A stretch of 64,000 nt of DNA from Portibacter lacus (GTDB lineage Bacteria; Bacteroidota; Bacteroidia; Chitinophagales; Saprospiraceae), in assembly GCF_021533215.1 (NCBI RefSeq), contig NZ_JAJNKA010000002.1, positions 547,001-611,000 of the forward strand, written 5' to 3'. Shown one piece after another: positions 44,813-53,023 of the stretch (the first letter of the stretch is position 1; each line of letters opens with the position of its first letter). The notes beneath the pieces were generated by a model. That model saw nothing but the letters and a program-made list of their open reading frames with translations. It searched no databases and was not told where the DNA came from. Both the position numbers and the translations under genes were made by a program.

Positions 44813-45520
44813 TTATATAGTATGCAAATTATATCCTACTCGAAACCTGATCTTAAACGGATTGTAAAAATCTAGTTTACTGCCATTATTTTCAATAGCC
44901 TCATCTAAAAATTTCATATGGACTGCACGGAAATCGAGATGAAAACTTCTCCTACCTTTTTGTAAACCAGTACTTATAAATAATTCATTCGCGAATGGCT
45001 CTAAAGTTACTCTACTAAATCTATGCTGAAGAAGAAAGCCTGAATTGTACATAGACTTAAAGAGTGAAAGACTGAATGTATTGTTAATTCCGACGTAATA
45101 ATTCCAGTCTCCATGATTAAGAATGTTTCTCTTTATACCTAAATTCGGCTGGAGGCTGGTATTAAAATACCATCTATTCCACCATCCTTTTAGTTGTTGA
45201 TTTCCAGGAAAAAAGTAAGTATAATCAATTATACGACCAGCATCATTGAATATGATCGAAGTTCCCATACCGATAGTCAGAAAGAATTTCCTTTTGAGCC
45301 TAAAATCTGCGGAAAATTGATAATAATATTCATTTAACAAAGAAATTCTTTCACTCTTAAGCCGTTCAATGATAACGGGATTGTACCTTATAAATATTCT
45401 TTTGTCAGGCTTTGTAATTGATATCCCAGCATTAAAATTTAAAGCCCTCTTCTGTCCTTGCGCTAAAATGGCTAAAGAACAAAAAAGTAATAGAAACGAG
45501 AAACTTAATTTGGTTTTCAA
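44813..45520 (-). CDS. Outer-membrane beta-barrel-like protein of unknown function
   Basis: 235 residues, TTG start, signal peptide MKTKLSFSFLLLFCSLAILA then QGQ. Alternating hydrophobic/aromatic strands (LNFNAGISI, KFFLTIGMGTSIIF, WNYYVGINNTFSLSLF, FHLDFRAVHMKFL) and a terminal IRFRVGYNLHTI strand suggest a small outer-membrane barrel. No named family recognised. The gene is flanked by ~50-bp direct repeats (44759-44809 and 45726-45776), one past its own stop and one past the stop of the next upstream gene. Confidence 0.65.
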   Translation of the reverse strand: MKTKLSFSFLLLFCSLAILAQGQKRALNFNAGISITKPDKRIFIRYNPVIIERLKSERISLLNEYYYQFSADFRLKRKFFLTIGMGTSIIFNDAGRIIDYTYFFPGNQQLKGWWNRWYFNTSLQPNLGIKRNILNHGDWNYYVGINNTFSLSLFKSMYNSGFLLQHRFSRVTLEPFANELFISTGLQKGRRSFHLDFRAVHMKFLDEAIENNGSKLDFYNPFKIRFRVGYNLHTI

Positions 45521-45689
45521 TTGATCTTAAATTAAATACTAGAGCGAGAACATTTAAAAGCACTATAAATATAAACCTCGGAAATCTAGAAATATTGTTT
45601 TATGAGAGTATCTAATTTATGGCCAAAGACTATAAATTTAAGTCGCAAGGGATGAATTTGTTCTTGAACTAAATTTGTTCTTCGGGAAA

Positions 45690-45720
45690 TTGATGTCATC
45701 GATGTGAAGCGCTAACAGCA
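45690..45720 (-). repeat. Dispersed 3'-end hairpin, type 1, copy E1
   Basis: On the plus strand TTGATGTCATCG, ATGTGAA, GCGCTAACAGCA; one arm is diverged (CAGCA for CATCA). It lies about 114 nt past the stop of the second helicase gene, after copy E2. Confidence 0.6.
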
Positions 45721-45740
45721 GAAAGCTGTCCTTCTGAAAA

Positions 45741-45773
45741 TTGTTGTCATCGCCGTGAAGCGCTAACATCACA
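45741..45773 (-). repeat. Dispersed 3'-end hairpin, type 1, copy E2
   Basis: Sequence nearly identical to copy D (TTGTTGTCATCGC, CGTGAA, GCGCTAACATCACAA on the plus strand), with the similarity reaching 15-20 bp upstream. It begins 60 nt past the helicase stop, sense orientation. Confidence 0.7.
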
Positions 45774-45833
45774 AGCCTTGCTCCAAAACCAAACTGATAG
45801 GATGACTAGAGGTCATGCTATCAAATGTTTTTT

Positions 45834-47861
45834 CTAAGAAAAGTCCATTCCGAAATCAAAGTCGAAGTCGTTCGCAATCGGAGCATCGACACTCTCTCCT
45901 TTTTCTTGACTGTAGAAGACCTGATCAGTTAACTCTTCAGGGAATTCGTTCAGAAAGTAAGTTGGTACAGCACTTCCATCTTCAGTAACATGATCTTCTG
46001 CATATATAGAACTCGTCCTTCGGGTGATGAATAACTCATCTTTAGCTCGGGTGAGCGCCACATACAATACTCTTCGATCTTCCTCTACCTTCTCAATGTC
46101 TCCTAGTGACCAAGCCGATGGATACACTTTCGGAGAAACATTCAACACAAAACAAGTGCTTGCTTCCAGACCTTTCGCGGAGTGGACAGTGGAAATGATA
46201 ACCGCATCCTCTTCCTTATTCTCCTGAATTTCAGACTTCTTCAGCGTAGGAGAATTATTGATTTTCGTAGAATTATCTAATAAGCATTCCGTAATAAACT
46301 CACTAAGATTAGAGTAATTTCTGGCTAAAAGCGTCAAAATTGGAAAATCAGGTTTCCGTTTTTTATCCCAGTCTTGAACATATTTCATTGCTAATCGTGC
46401 TTGCATCGTTCCGTAAGCTGCTTCGACCGCTTTATCTATTTTGTCCATATTCGAAGCAATGCCTTTCAGGGTTTCTATCATTTCAAATGGGCCTTTACTC
46501 CCTTCTTCTAACCACTGAATACACTCTTCTATATCTTCCTTATTAATTAACTCCTGAATGTACTTCGCTGCCGAAATTTCTCCGATCCCTTCCCAGAACG
46601 TAAGAAAACGGACCCATGCAATTTCATCCAAGTTATTATTTACTACTCGGAAAGCTGAAAAAACATCTTTTAAGTGAGCTGCTTCCATAAAACTACGGCC
46701 TCCATAGGTTTCGAAAGGAATTTTCTTCTCTATAAAAATGGCTTGCAACGAACGTGTATAATTCTGAGATCTAGAGAGAATAAGGTGATCATTGTACTCC
46801 TTGTCCTTTTCTGTAAAATTCTCAATGATCTTAGCAGCGATGAAGTATCCTTCTTCCCATTCATTCGGAACATTAATTATTTTTGGTTTAATACCACTGC
46901 CTCGTACCGCTGATAATCGTTTTTCATAATTCAAGGTAGACTTGTCCAATAACCAGTTCGAAACATCGAGTATCTCAGACGTAGATCTATAATTCTCCTC
47001 CAGCCTGAAGACCTCAGCATCCTTCACATTCTTCTTGAAATTATGAATATTTTTGAAATCTGCACCTCTGAAAGCATAGATGGATTGGGCGTCATCACCT
47101 ACGCAGAACAAGTGGCAAATTTGCTGAAATGGTCTGATTAATTCCCACTGAAGTGGATTCGTATCTTGCATCTCATCGATCAACAAATGTTCGTACTTCT
47201 TTCCAATAATTTGCCTTGCTTTCGGGTCTTTATTGAGTCGATTCGCCACGACCTGGATCATGTCATCATAATCTAGATACTTCCTTTCTCGCTTTTTCAT
47301 CTCGTACTTACGGAGAATCGATTCGACCAGTGGTTTTACTTCTGCTAATCTTTCTTCTAATTCATTCTCAGGTACGTCATCGAATAACTTGACGGTTAAG
47401 GTGTCTGTTAGGTTCCGCTTAGTATTCCTTGCGAAAGAGTACAGATCTACCAGTTTCCTTGGCTTTAATCTTAGTTTTTTAAAGGCTTCTTTTTGATTTC
47501 CGCACACCATTTTCATAATGGAGACTTGATCATCTTCATCTATAATGGTAAATTTTGCGGTACCGAAAACATTAGGAAAGTTATAAAGTAGCTGATTACA
47601 CCAAGAATGGAAGGTAGAACCGGTCGGATTCTTACCTGATTGCTCTCCCATGGAAGCTTTCACCCTGGATACGATCTCACTTGCAGCTCTTTTGGTGAAG
47701 GTCAATATTTGAATTTTACTTGGATCAACTCCTTTGCTAATGAGATATACCGCTCTTGCGATTATGGTACGCGTCTTCCCTGTCCCTGCTCCAGCTAGAA
47801 CCAGCAAATGTTTGCCTTCGAATTGTGCGGCCTTGAGTTGATTTGTGTTTAATTCTGACAT
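45834..47861 (-). CDS. Second UvrD/Rep-type superfamily I helicase
   Basis: 675 residues. Motifs: LNTNQLKAAQFEGKHLLVLA, Walker A GAGTGKTRT, LLIDEMQDTNPLQW (motif II DEMQD), GDDAQSIYAFRGADF, ENYRST, STVHSAKGLEASTCFVLN, YVALTRAKDELF. It is shorter than the first helicase and lacks the C-terminal Tudor-like domain, ending instead with an unusual Asp/Phe repeat (DFDFDFGMDFS). It is a 3'-5' DNA helicase of repair or plasmid/phage-type metabolism; role not specified by context. Two copies of the dispersed hairpin follow it. Confidence 0.92.
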   Translation of the reverse strand: MSELNTNQLKAAQFEGKHLLVLAGAGTGKTRTIIARAVYLISKGVDPSKIQILTFTKRAASEIVSRVKASMGEQSGKNPTGSTFHSWCNQLLYNFPNVFGTAKFTIIDEDDQVSIMKMVCGNQKEAFKKLRLKPRKLVDLYSFARNTKRNLTDTLTVKLFDDVPENELEERLAEVKPLVESILRKYEMKKRERKYLDYDDMIQVVANRLNKDPKARQIIGKKYEHLLIDEMQDTNPLQWELIRPFQQICHLFCVGDDAQSIYAFRGADFKNIHNFKKNVKDAEVFRLEENYRSTSEILDVSNWLLDKSTLNYEKRLSAVRGSGIKPKIINVPNEWEEGYFIAAKIIENFTEKDKEYNDHLILSRSQNYTRSLQAIFIEKKIPFETYGGRSFMEAAHLKDVFSAFRVVNNNLDEIAWVRFLTFWEGIGEISAAKYIQELINKEDIEECIQWLEEGSKGPFEMIETLKGIASNMDKIDKAVEAAYGTMQARLAMKYVQDWDKKRKPDFPILTLLARNYSNLSEFITECLLDNSTKINNSPTLKKSEIQENKEEDAVIISTVHSAKGLEASTCFVLNVSPKVYPSAWSLGDIEKVEEDRRVLYVALTRAKDELFITRRTSSIYAEDHVTEDGSAVPTYFLNEFPEELTDQVFYSQEKGESVDAPIANDFDFDFGMDFS

Positions 47862-48160
47862 TGAAATCTAAAAATACAGAGATTTTATAAGAATAATAGT
47901 CGAGCTCTAGTTAAAAGAAATTAAACCAGAATTTAGAAGTATTGTTCTTAACCTTCTAATATCATTTAGAGGCAAAGTAAAAGTGAAAATATAAATGAGT
48001 GAGTTTTTTCTATGCGAAGAATAAGGTTTTCTAATCAATACCACTATAACATTGACCTAAAAAAAACACTCCAGCAACTTAATGCTGGAGTGCTTCTATT
48101 ATACCATATAAGCTTAATAATGGTATTCATAAACACATTACTTGCTATCTTGAAATACGC
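47862..48160. other. Intergenic region with terminator
   Basis: 299 bases. The strong hairpin and T8 tract at 48059-48092 end the peptidase gene; the word AGGTCAATGTTATAGTGG follows the T tract on the minus strand (48058-48041). The rest presumably holds the helicase promoter. Confidence 0.4.
48059..48092 (-). terminator. Intrinsic terminator of the clostripain-family peptidase gene
   Basis: CACTCCAGCA (48067-48076) pairs perfectly with TGCTGGAGTG (48083-48092) around a 6-base loop and is followed on the minus strand by eight T (48066-48059). Confidence 0.9.
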
Positions 48161-50368
48161 TTAATGCTGAATCACAATTCCTTGACCCAATATGCCTTTA
48201 CCTGATATAATTTGTACTCGATAATAGCCATTTGTGAAATCAGAAGTATTAATTACAGCTCTATCTGAATTTGATACTCTTGTAAATACAAGTCTTCCTG
48301 CTTGATCAAAAATTCTAATTTTATAACTTTCATTCGCAGAAACTTCAATATTCTCTATTGTAATCTGCTGATTCGCTGGGTTAGGGAACATTGCGATGTT
48401 ATGATCAGCAAATGTTTCTTCCACAGAAGTACTTGTTACAGTAAATACCTTGTCATCAAAAATGATGGTATCGTTCTGTGAATGATCCATTAAGATGTAA
48501 CCTAGTTTATAATTCCCTTCGAATAACTCATCGTATTCTAACATTAGGTCGTCATTACCATTTTCAATTGTAAAAACAGCACCATCGTCTACCACAAAGA
48601 ATTCTTCGTCTGTTACTTCGTTAAAGCTTTCATAAAGCAACTGAACAACATCACCAGGGACAAGCTCTAAACGCTCTTTAGGAACAATTCTTACTGAATC
48701 TCCATATACTTCTGGTACAATACTCTCTAATGTGATATTAAAATCTTCATCGTAACTATATGAGATGATAATGTCTCTCTCATTCTCTGTATCAGGGTGT
48801 AATATTGCTGGAATATGAACTCTTGTATGATATTGGAAATTACCATCTTCATCTTCTACTTCATAATCTTGAATATCAGAAATGTAAGCTGGGTATCCAT
48901 TAATTCCTAACCAAGCTCCGTCCCATTTGTAAGCATAAGTTTCTGTTCCGTCATCATTAGAAACGATTGTATCAGGGAATGTAGCACCTAAGAAAATGTA
49001 TTCATTAGGAAAGCCTTCGAATTCTTCTATCAGTACGATCTGAACTTGTTCTAAATCGTCATCATGAGCGATTCTAATGGCGCTAATAGAATCCCCAGTG
49101 AAATTTCTCGTTGCAGACTCCCCTTTTTTGCCTGAAAATGTAAAGTCAGGATCTGTCATTCCTGAAGGAGGAGTAATATCAGAACTCGCTAGTGGGATAT
49201 AAGTATTCACAATAAAATCACTTAATGTTGAATCTACCCCGATAGGAATGTAGACACTATCTATTAGGTAATAAGTTTCTCCTTCATCTATAAGCACATT
49301 ATGAGGTAAGTACATAGATATACCTGTCGCTAATGGTCTAGTGCTATCTTTCTTATTGTATACAACTGTGCTGTCTAAAGCTACCAAAACAGAATCAATT
49401 TCTGCGCTCAAGCTCGGGTCGACTTTTTTCAACATTTTCATCATATCTCCGATATCTACCATGTCTTCAGAATACTCTGGGTTCTTAATAGACTTCGAAT
49501 ACTCTTCCGCTTTCCCACGTGCTTTCTGTAGAGATCTTACTTTGTCTTCATCTTTGATCTTGTTAAAAAGCGTGGTAATCTTAGATTCTAGGTTAGAAAT
49601 ATGTGCTAGATTCATCACTCCTAAAGTCACATTAGAAGTTTCTTGATCTTCAGATTGGGCTTTGTAGCTATCTACGATGATGGTTCCAAGTTTGTCTCCT
49701 GTTAGTGCTTCTCCAGATTCCATTGCATTCACTATCGGTGTGTAATTCCAACCGTGACCAGGCTCCGTTTCTTCTGACCCTACGAAGTAATTAGCAAAAT
49801 CTTTCAAGCTTGTCTGCACTTCTAATGTTGCCATAAGACAAGCATCAAATCCTAGTAATTCAAAAAGGTTACCATCCTTAATAAATTCTGAATCGCCTAT
49901 TGCTTTCTTGATCGTCTGTACTTTTAAGCTTTTGCCAGATACTTCATCATTTCCGTAACCTCTGATGTCTCCTCCATGATTCCAAAAATCCATCATAAAC
50001 TGATGAGCTGGGTAGTTCTCCGTCGCCCAATTAATGAATTCCGTGATATTATTAGGATCCGCCATGTCTGTATTAGAAGGAACGAAATCTAACTGAATTT
50101 GCTCTCCTGCTACAACCAAAAAGGTCTTCGGTTCTTGCCAGCCTTCTTTCATCGAACCACCTCTTAATACAATCACGTTCACATAATCAGTAAAATCAGC
50201 ATCCATCATTTCTTGGATATCTGTAGATCCTGCATCAGATCCTGATTCAAGGTCTGAACCCACTAAATAAACTAGTAGCGTCCAGTCTAAGGTATCTTGT
50301 GCGGTGATCTTAGCCGTCATTCCACACAAAAACATCAATGTTAATAGTGTAAAAATTAATTTTTTCAT
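48161..50368 (-). CDS. Clostripain-family (C11) cysteine peptidase with T9SS sorting domain
   Basis: 735 residues. Signal peptide MKKLIFTLLTLMFLCGMTAK. The catalytic His lies in FMMDFWNHGGDIRGYG (about residue 128) and the catalytic Cys in LLGFDACLMATLEV (about 178), the His/Cys pair of peptidase family C11 (usually Arg/Lys-specific). Beta-rich domains fill residues ~400-650. The last ~75 residues (MFPNPANQQITIEN, YKIRIFDQAGRLVFT, FTNGYYRVQIISG) form a type A T9SS C-terminal domain, so it is secreted or surface-anchored. It has its own terminator. Confidence 0.93.
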   Translation of the reverse strand: MKKLIFTLLTLMFLCGMTAKITAQDTLDWTLLVYLVGSDLESGSDAGSTDIQEMMDADFTDYVNVIVLRGGSMKEGWQEPKTFLVVAGEQIQLDFVPSNTDMADPNNITEFINWATENYPAHQFMMDFWNHGGDIRGYGNDEVSGKSLKVQTIKKAIGDSEFIKDGNLFELLGFDACLMATLEVQTSLKDFANYFVGSEETEPGHGWNYTPIVNAMESGEALTGDKLGTIIVDSYKAQSEDQETSNVTLGVMNLAHISNLESKITTLFNKIKDEDKVRSLQKARGKAEEYSKSIKNPEYSEDMVDIGDMMKMLKKVDPSLSAEIDSVLVALDSTVVYNKKDSTRPLATGISMYLPHNVLIDEGETYYLIDSVYIPIGVDSTLSDFIVNTYIPLASSDITPPSGMTDPDFTFSGKKGESATRNFTGDSISAIRIAHDDDLEQVQIVLIEEFEGFPNEYIFLGATFPDTIVSNDDGTETYAYKWDGAWLGINGYPAYISDIQDYEVEDEDGNFQYHTRVHIPAILHPDTENERDIIISYSYDEDFNITLESIVPEVYGDSVRIVPKERLELVPGDVVQLLYESFNEVTDEEFFVVDDGAVFTIENGNDDLMLEYDELFEGNYKLGYILMDHSQNDTIIFDDKVFTVTSTSVEETFADHNIAMFPNPANQQITIENIEVSANESYKIRIFDQAGRLVFTRVSNSDRAVINTSDFTNGYYRVQIISGKGILGQGIVIQH

Positions 50369-50588
50369 AATTGTTATAATCTGTTTAAAATAAGTGTTGT
50401 TTTAAAAAAAATTGATTTTCCATGGTTTTGAGCCGCGAAGTTATTATTAATAAGCATCAAAGTAAATAGCAATGGGGTAGACAAGAAGGTGGACAATGAT
50501 AATATGCCACGCTGAAAATTAAATAGGTGCCTATTTTAGGGATTCTTAAAGGAAAAAATACCGTGAAAAAAAAATTATAATTCTGAAA
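50369..50588. other. Intergenic region
   Basis: 220 AT-rich bases upstream of the peptidase gene and downstream of the MepB-like gene. No ORF or clear hairpin terminator seen. Confidence 0.3.
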
Positions 50589-51098
50589 TTATTCTTGAAA
50601 TAACCTTTTTACGATTTTCAGATCTTGATGAATATCAAATTCAATAAAATAATGTATTTGCCATGCTTGCGTTTTCACAGCTTGTTTGCTTTGAGGGTCA
50701 TCCCAGGATGGATATACCCTAAATCCTCTTTTTCCTTGCCTTTGATTCGTGGTTAAAATTTTATTTTGGATGAGTGCAGCCTTGGGAAATATAAACTGAC
50801 CAATTCTTTTGTCATTAATAACACTGATAAGAATGAAATCTATCTCATCCGTATCACAATAAGGTTCTGTTTCCCCACTTACTCCTCGTTTCCAAAGGGT
50901 TACAAACTGACCAACTTTCTTCGGAGTAATCTTGGCCTTTCTATGCACCATATTCTGGTCGTTCATTCTGAACTGGCAAGCATGATACGCTTTACTTTCC
51001 TTTTCTATTTCTATATCAGAAATTTGAAAACCACAGGGAGCATATACCATTTCACTTATCCAATTCAACTCCCTATTCAATTTTTCAGATTTCTTCAT
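50589..51098 (-). CDS. MepB-like protein
   Basis: 169 residues. The sequence KESKAYHACQFRMNDQNMVH, RKAKITPKKVGQFVTLWKR, GQFIFPKAALIQNKIL, and KGKRGFRVYPSWDDPQSKQA is the core of the MepB family (named from a gene in the S. aureus mepRAB locus). MepB proteins are small, cytoplasmic and of unproven function. No signal peptide, no MepA or MepR neighbours. Single gene. Confidence 0.8.
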   Translation of the reverse strand: MKKSEKLNRELNWISEMVYAPCGFQISDIEIEKESKAYHACQFRMNDQNMVHRKAKITPKKVGQFVTLWKRGVSGETEPYCDTDEIDFILISVINDKRIGQFIFPKAALIQNKILTTNQRQGKRGFRVYPSWDDPQSKQAVKTQAWQIHYFIEFDIHQDLKIVKRLFQE

Positions 51099-51217
51099 GA
51101 ACTGTTAAAATAGGAAATAGAATCGAAGGAGGAAACTTATAATTCTCAAAGTTAATTCGGAGGCTTGCTTATAGGGCTGCTGATGAGAGAAAACCTAACC
51201 CTATAACTTATGATCTT

Positions 51218-52135
51218 TTATTCCACCTTTTTCTGAGCTAAGAATTTTTCTTCTAAAGATAAAAGATGGTTCTCTAAGCTTTCAAGTTTCTCTTTTAAAG
51301 CGCTATTTTCTTCTTGTAAGATTTTTATGGCTTTAACATTTTCTTCGTCATCTTTTGTTTTTCCATTTACATTATTATCTAACTGCGTTAAACCACCTGG
51401 TGTTTTGCCATAAAAATGACCATCGAAATAGAATATCGTTCCATTGTCTTCAGCCGCACCATTAGTGTGACCAAGCTTAAGGGTTCCATTGATATATACA
51501 TTATTACTTTTTACTTCCATAGCGCTGTATATTGCATTTCCGATATTAATACCCCATGAACTTGTAGTCTGATTATAAAAGGTAAAGGCTGCTGGAACAC
51601 CATCTACACTATATCCATAAAATGGTTTAGAATTTAATCCTCCTTCAACATCGATATACATTCCTCCAAATGTATTGACCTTTGATGACTTAATCGTAAA
51701 GTCTGTATACTGGTTAAGCTGTGTATTCGTATTCAACATGGTCCCACCATAAAGAACAGAACCTCCGTTAACCCTAAGTGCTGTATTTGCTACTAAGTTA
51801 TTCAGAACATGCGTAGTATCTGGACTTACTTTCAATTGATCACCTTCAACATATAATCCCCAAAAGTTTTCTATTCCATTATAATAATGCCAAACCTTTC
51901 CTACATTTCCAACTGCATATCCGTAAAATGGAATCGCAGCACTCGTACCTAGTGAATTAATATACATCCCCCCATATCCTTCTTTAGGTTGTGTCAATGT
52001 AAAACTTGCAGCTCCAATCTGAGGACCTGAATGATTTAAAAAAAGCTGGTCTTGGTTATTAAACTTACTAAGTCTTAATTGAGCATAAGTAACTGTCTGA
52101 AGGAATAGTAATAATGAAATGAATATGAATCTCAT
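51218..52135 (-). CDS. Secreted fibre-like protein with C-terminal coiled coil
   Basis: 305 residues with signal peptide (MRFIFISLLLFLQTVTYA). Two similar ~90-residue beta-rich blocks (GGMYINSLGTSAAIPFYGYA and GGMYIDVEGGLNSKPFYGYS) indicate an internal duplication. The C-terminal ~40 residues (VKAIKILQEENSALKEKLES, LENHLLSLEEKF) form a leucine-zipper-like trimer or dimer coiled coil. This resembles Bacteroidota tail-fibre-like proteins whose S74 chaperone domain has been reduced to the coiled coil. Surface location inferred. Confidence 0.65.
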   Translation of the reverse strand: MRFIFISLLLFLQTVTYAQLRLSKFNNQDQLFLNHSGPQIGAASFTLTQPKEGYGGMYINSLGTSAAIPFYGYAVGNVGKVWHYYNGIENFWGLYVEGDQLKVSPDTTHVLNNLVANTALRVNGGSVLYGGTMLNTNTQLNQYTDFTIKSSKVNTFGGMYIDVEGGLNSKPFYGYSVDGVPAAFTFYNQTTSSWGINIGNAIYSAMEVKSNNVYINGTLKLGHTNGAAEDNGTIFYFDGHFYGKTPGGLTQLDNNVNGKTKDDEENVKAIKILQEENSALKEKLESLENHLLSLEEKFLAQKKVE

Positions 52136-52239
52136 AATTGAAAAATATTTAAAAAATGATTAAATCCTATTCCTTAGTCGAATCTAAATCAATGAGGTTA
52201 ACAAGCTTGAAAACTAAATTAATATCTTTCTATGTAAGA

Positions 52240-53013
52240 TCAGTATTTTTCAAAAACCAAACTTTCCACTTCCCAAACCACTCGATTTCTTCTTAAGTCT
52301 AGCATTTCTTCAATATTAAAATTTCTTCGATGGATGATCTTAAGTCCGCGATCTTCTATTTTTGAAATGATCTTATCGATCGGATACCAAGTTTTCCATC
52401 CTTCCGAGCCAAGGTAATTAAATGGTGAGATGATCATGATTCTGCCTTGTGGCTTTAGGACTCTTAGTTTTTCTTCTAGCAACTTGTTGGGATCAGCGAC
52501 TCGGTCCCATAGAAAACACGAGAAACAAAAATCTACTGATTGATCAGGAAGTGGTGTCATACAGGCATCACTTAATGCGAATTCAATATTCGATAAATTT
52601 TGGTTAGGAATTTCCATGTCTGCCATTCCATTCTGTAGTGCTTGAATCGCCGAATTTCCCAGTTTCTTATTTCTAAAAACTTGAGCTGCCATTTTTAACA
52701 TTTGGTAGCTATAGTCGAAACCAAAGCACCTGAAATCCGGGTTATTTCGAGCGATGTTTCCCAACAAATAACCACTCCCGCATCCGAGTTCGACAATATT
52801 TTGATCATTTCCTGTAGGTAAATATTTGGAAACTTCTTCTAGCAGGACCTTTCCATAATTACCCTCATAGAAATTACGACAACTCCTTAACACATTGGGG
52901 TTATAGATCTCGTAGTTATCGGCTTTAATTTCCGCTTCCGTTTTCGGATAATAAAGCGGAATATCCTTTCGATAACCAAGAGGCGGTGGAAGTTTTAATG
53001 AAGAGTTAGACAT
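52240..53013 (-). CDS. Class I SAM-dependent methyltransferase
   Basis: 257 residues. Motif I VELGCGSGYLLGNIA, motif II CFGFDYSYQMLKMA, ALSDACMTPLPDQSVDFCFS for motifs III-IV, and VLKPQGRIMIISPFNYLG for the post-motif. The opening PPPLGYRKDIPLYYPKTEAE is not part of the methyltransferase core. It starts 10 bp after the second GH20 gene stop and is likely co-transcribed with it. Substrate unknown. Confidence 0.85.
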   Translation of the reverse strand: MSNSSLKLPPPLGYRKDIPLYYPKTEAEIKADNYEIYNPNVLRSCRNFYEGNYGKVLLEEVSKYLPTGNDQNIVELGCGSGYLLGNIARNNPDFRCFGFDYSYQMLKMAAQVFRNKKLGNSAIQALQNGMADMEIPNQNLSNIEFALSDACMTPLPDQSVDFCFSCFLWDRVADPNKLLEEKLRVLKPQGRIMIISPFNYLGSEGWKTWYPIDKIISKIEDRGLKIIHRRNFNIEEMLDLRRNRVVWEVESLVFEKY

Positions 53014-53023
53014 AATTAAAATT

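Larger units (their letters stand above)
45521..45833. other. Intergenic region with two dispersed hairpins
   Basis: 313 bases. Type 1 hairpins occur at 45690-45720 and 45741-45773, both sense to the minus-strand helicase gene that ends at 45834. The remainder is AT-rich and presumably contains the promoter of the OMP-like gene; no ORF. Confidence 0.45.
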
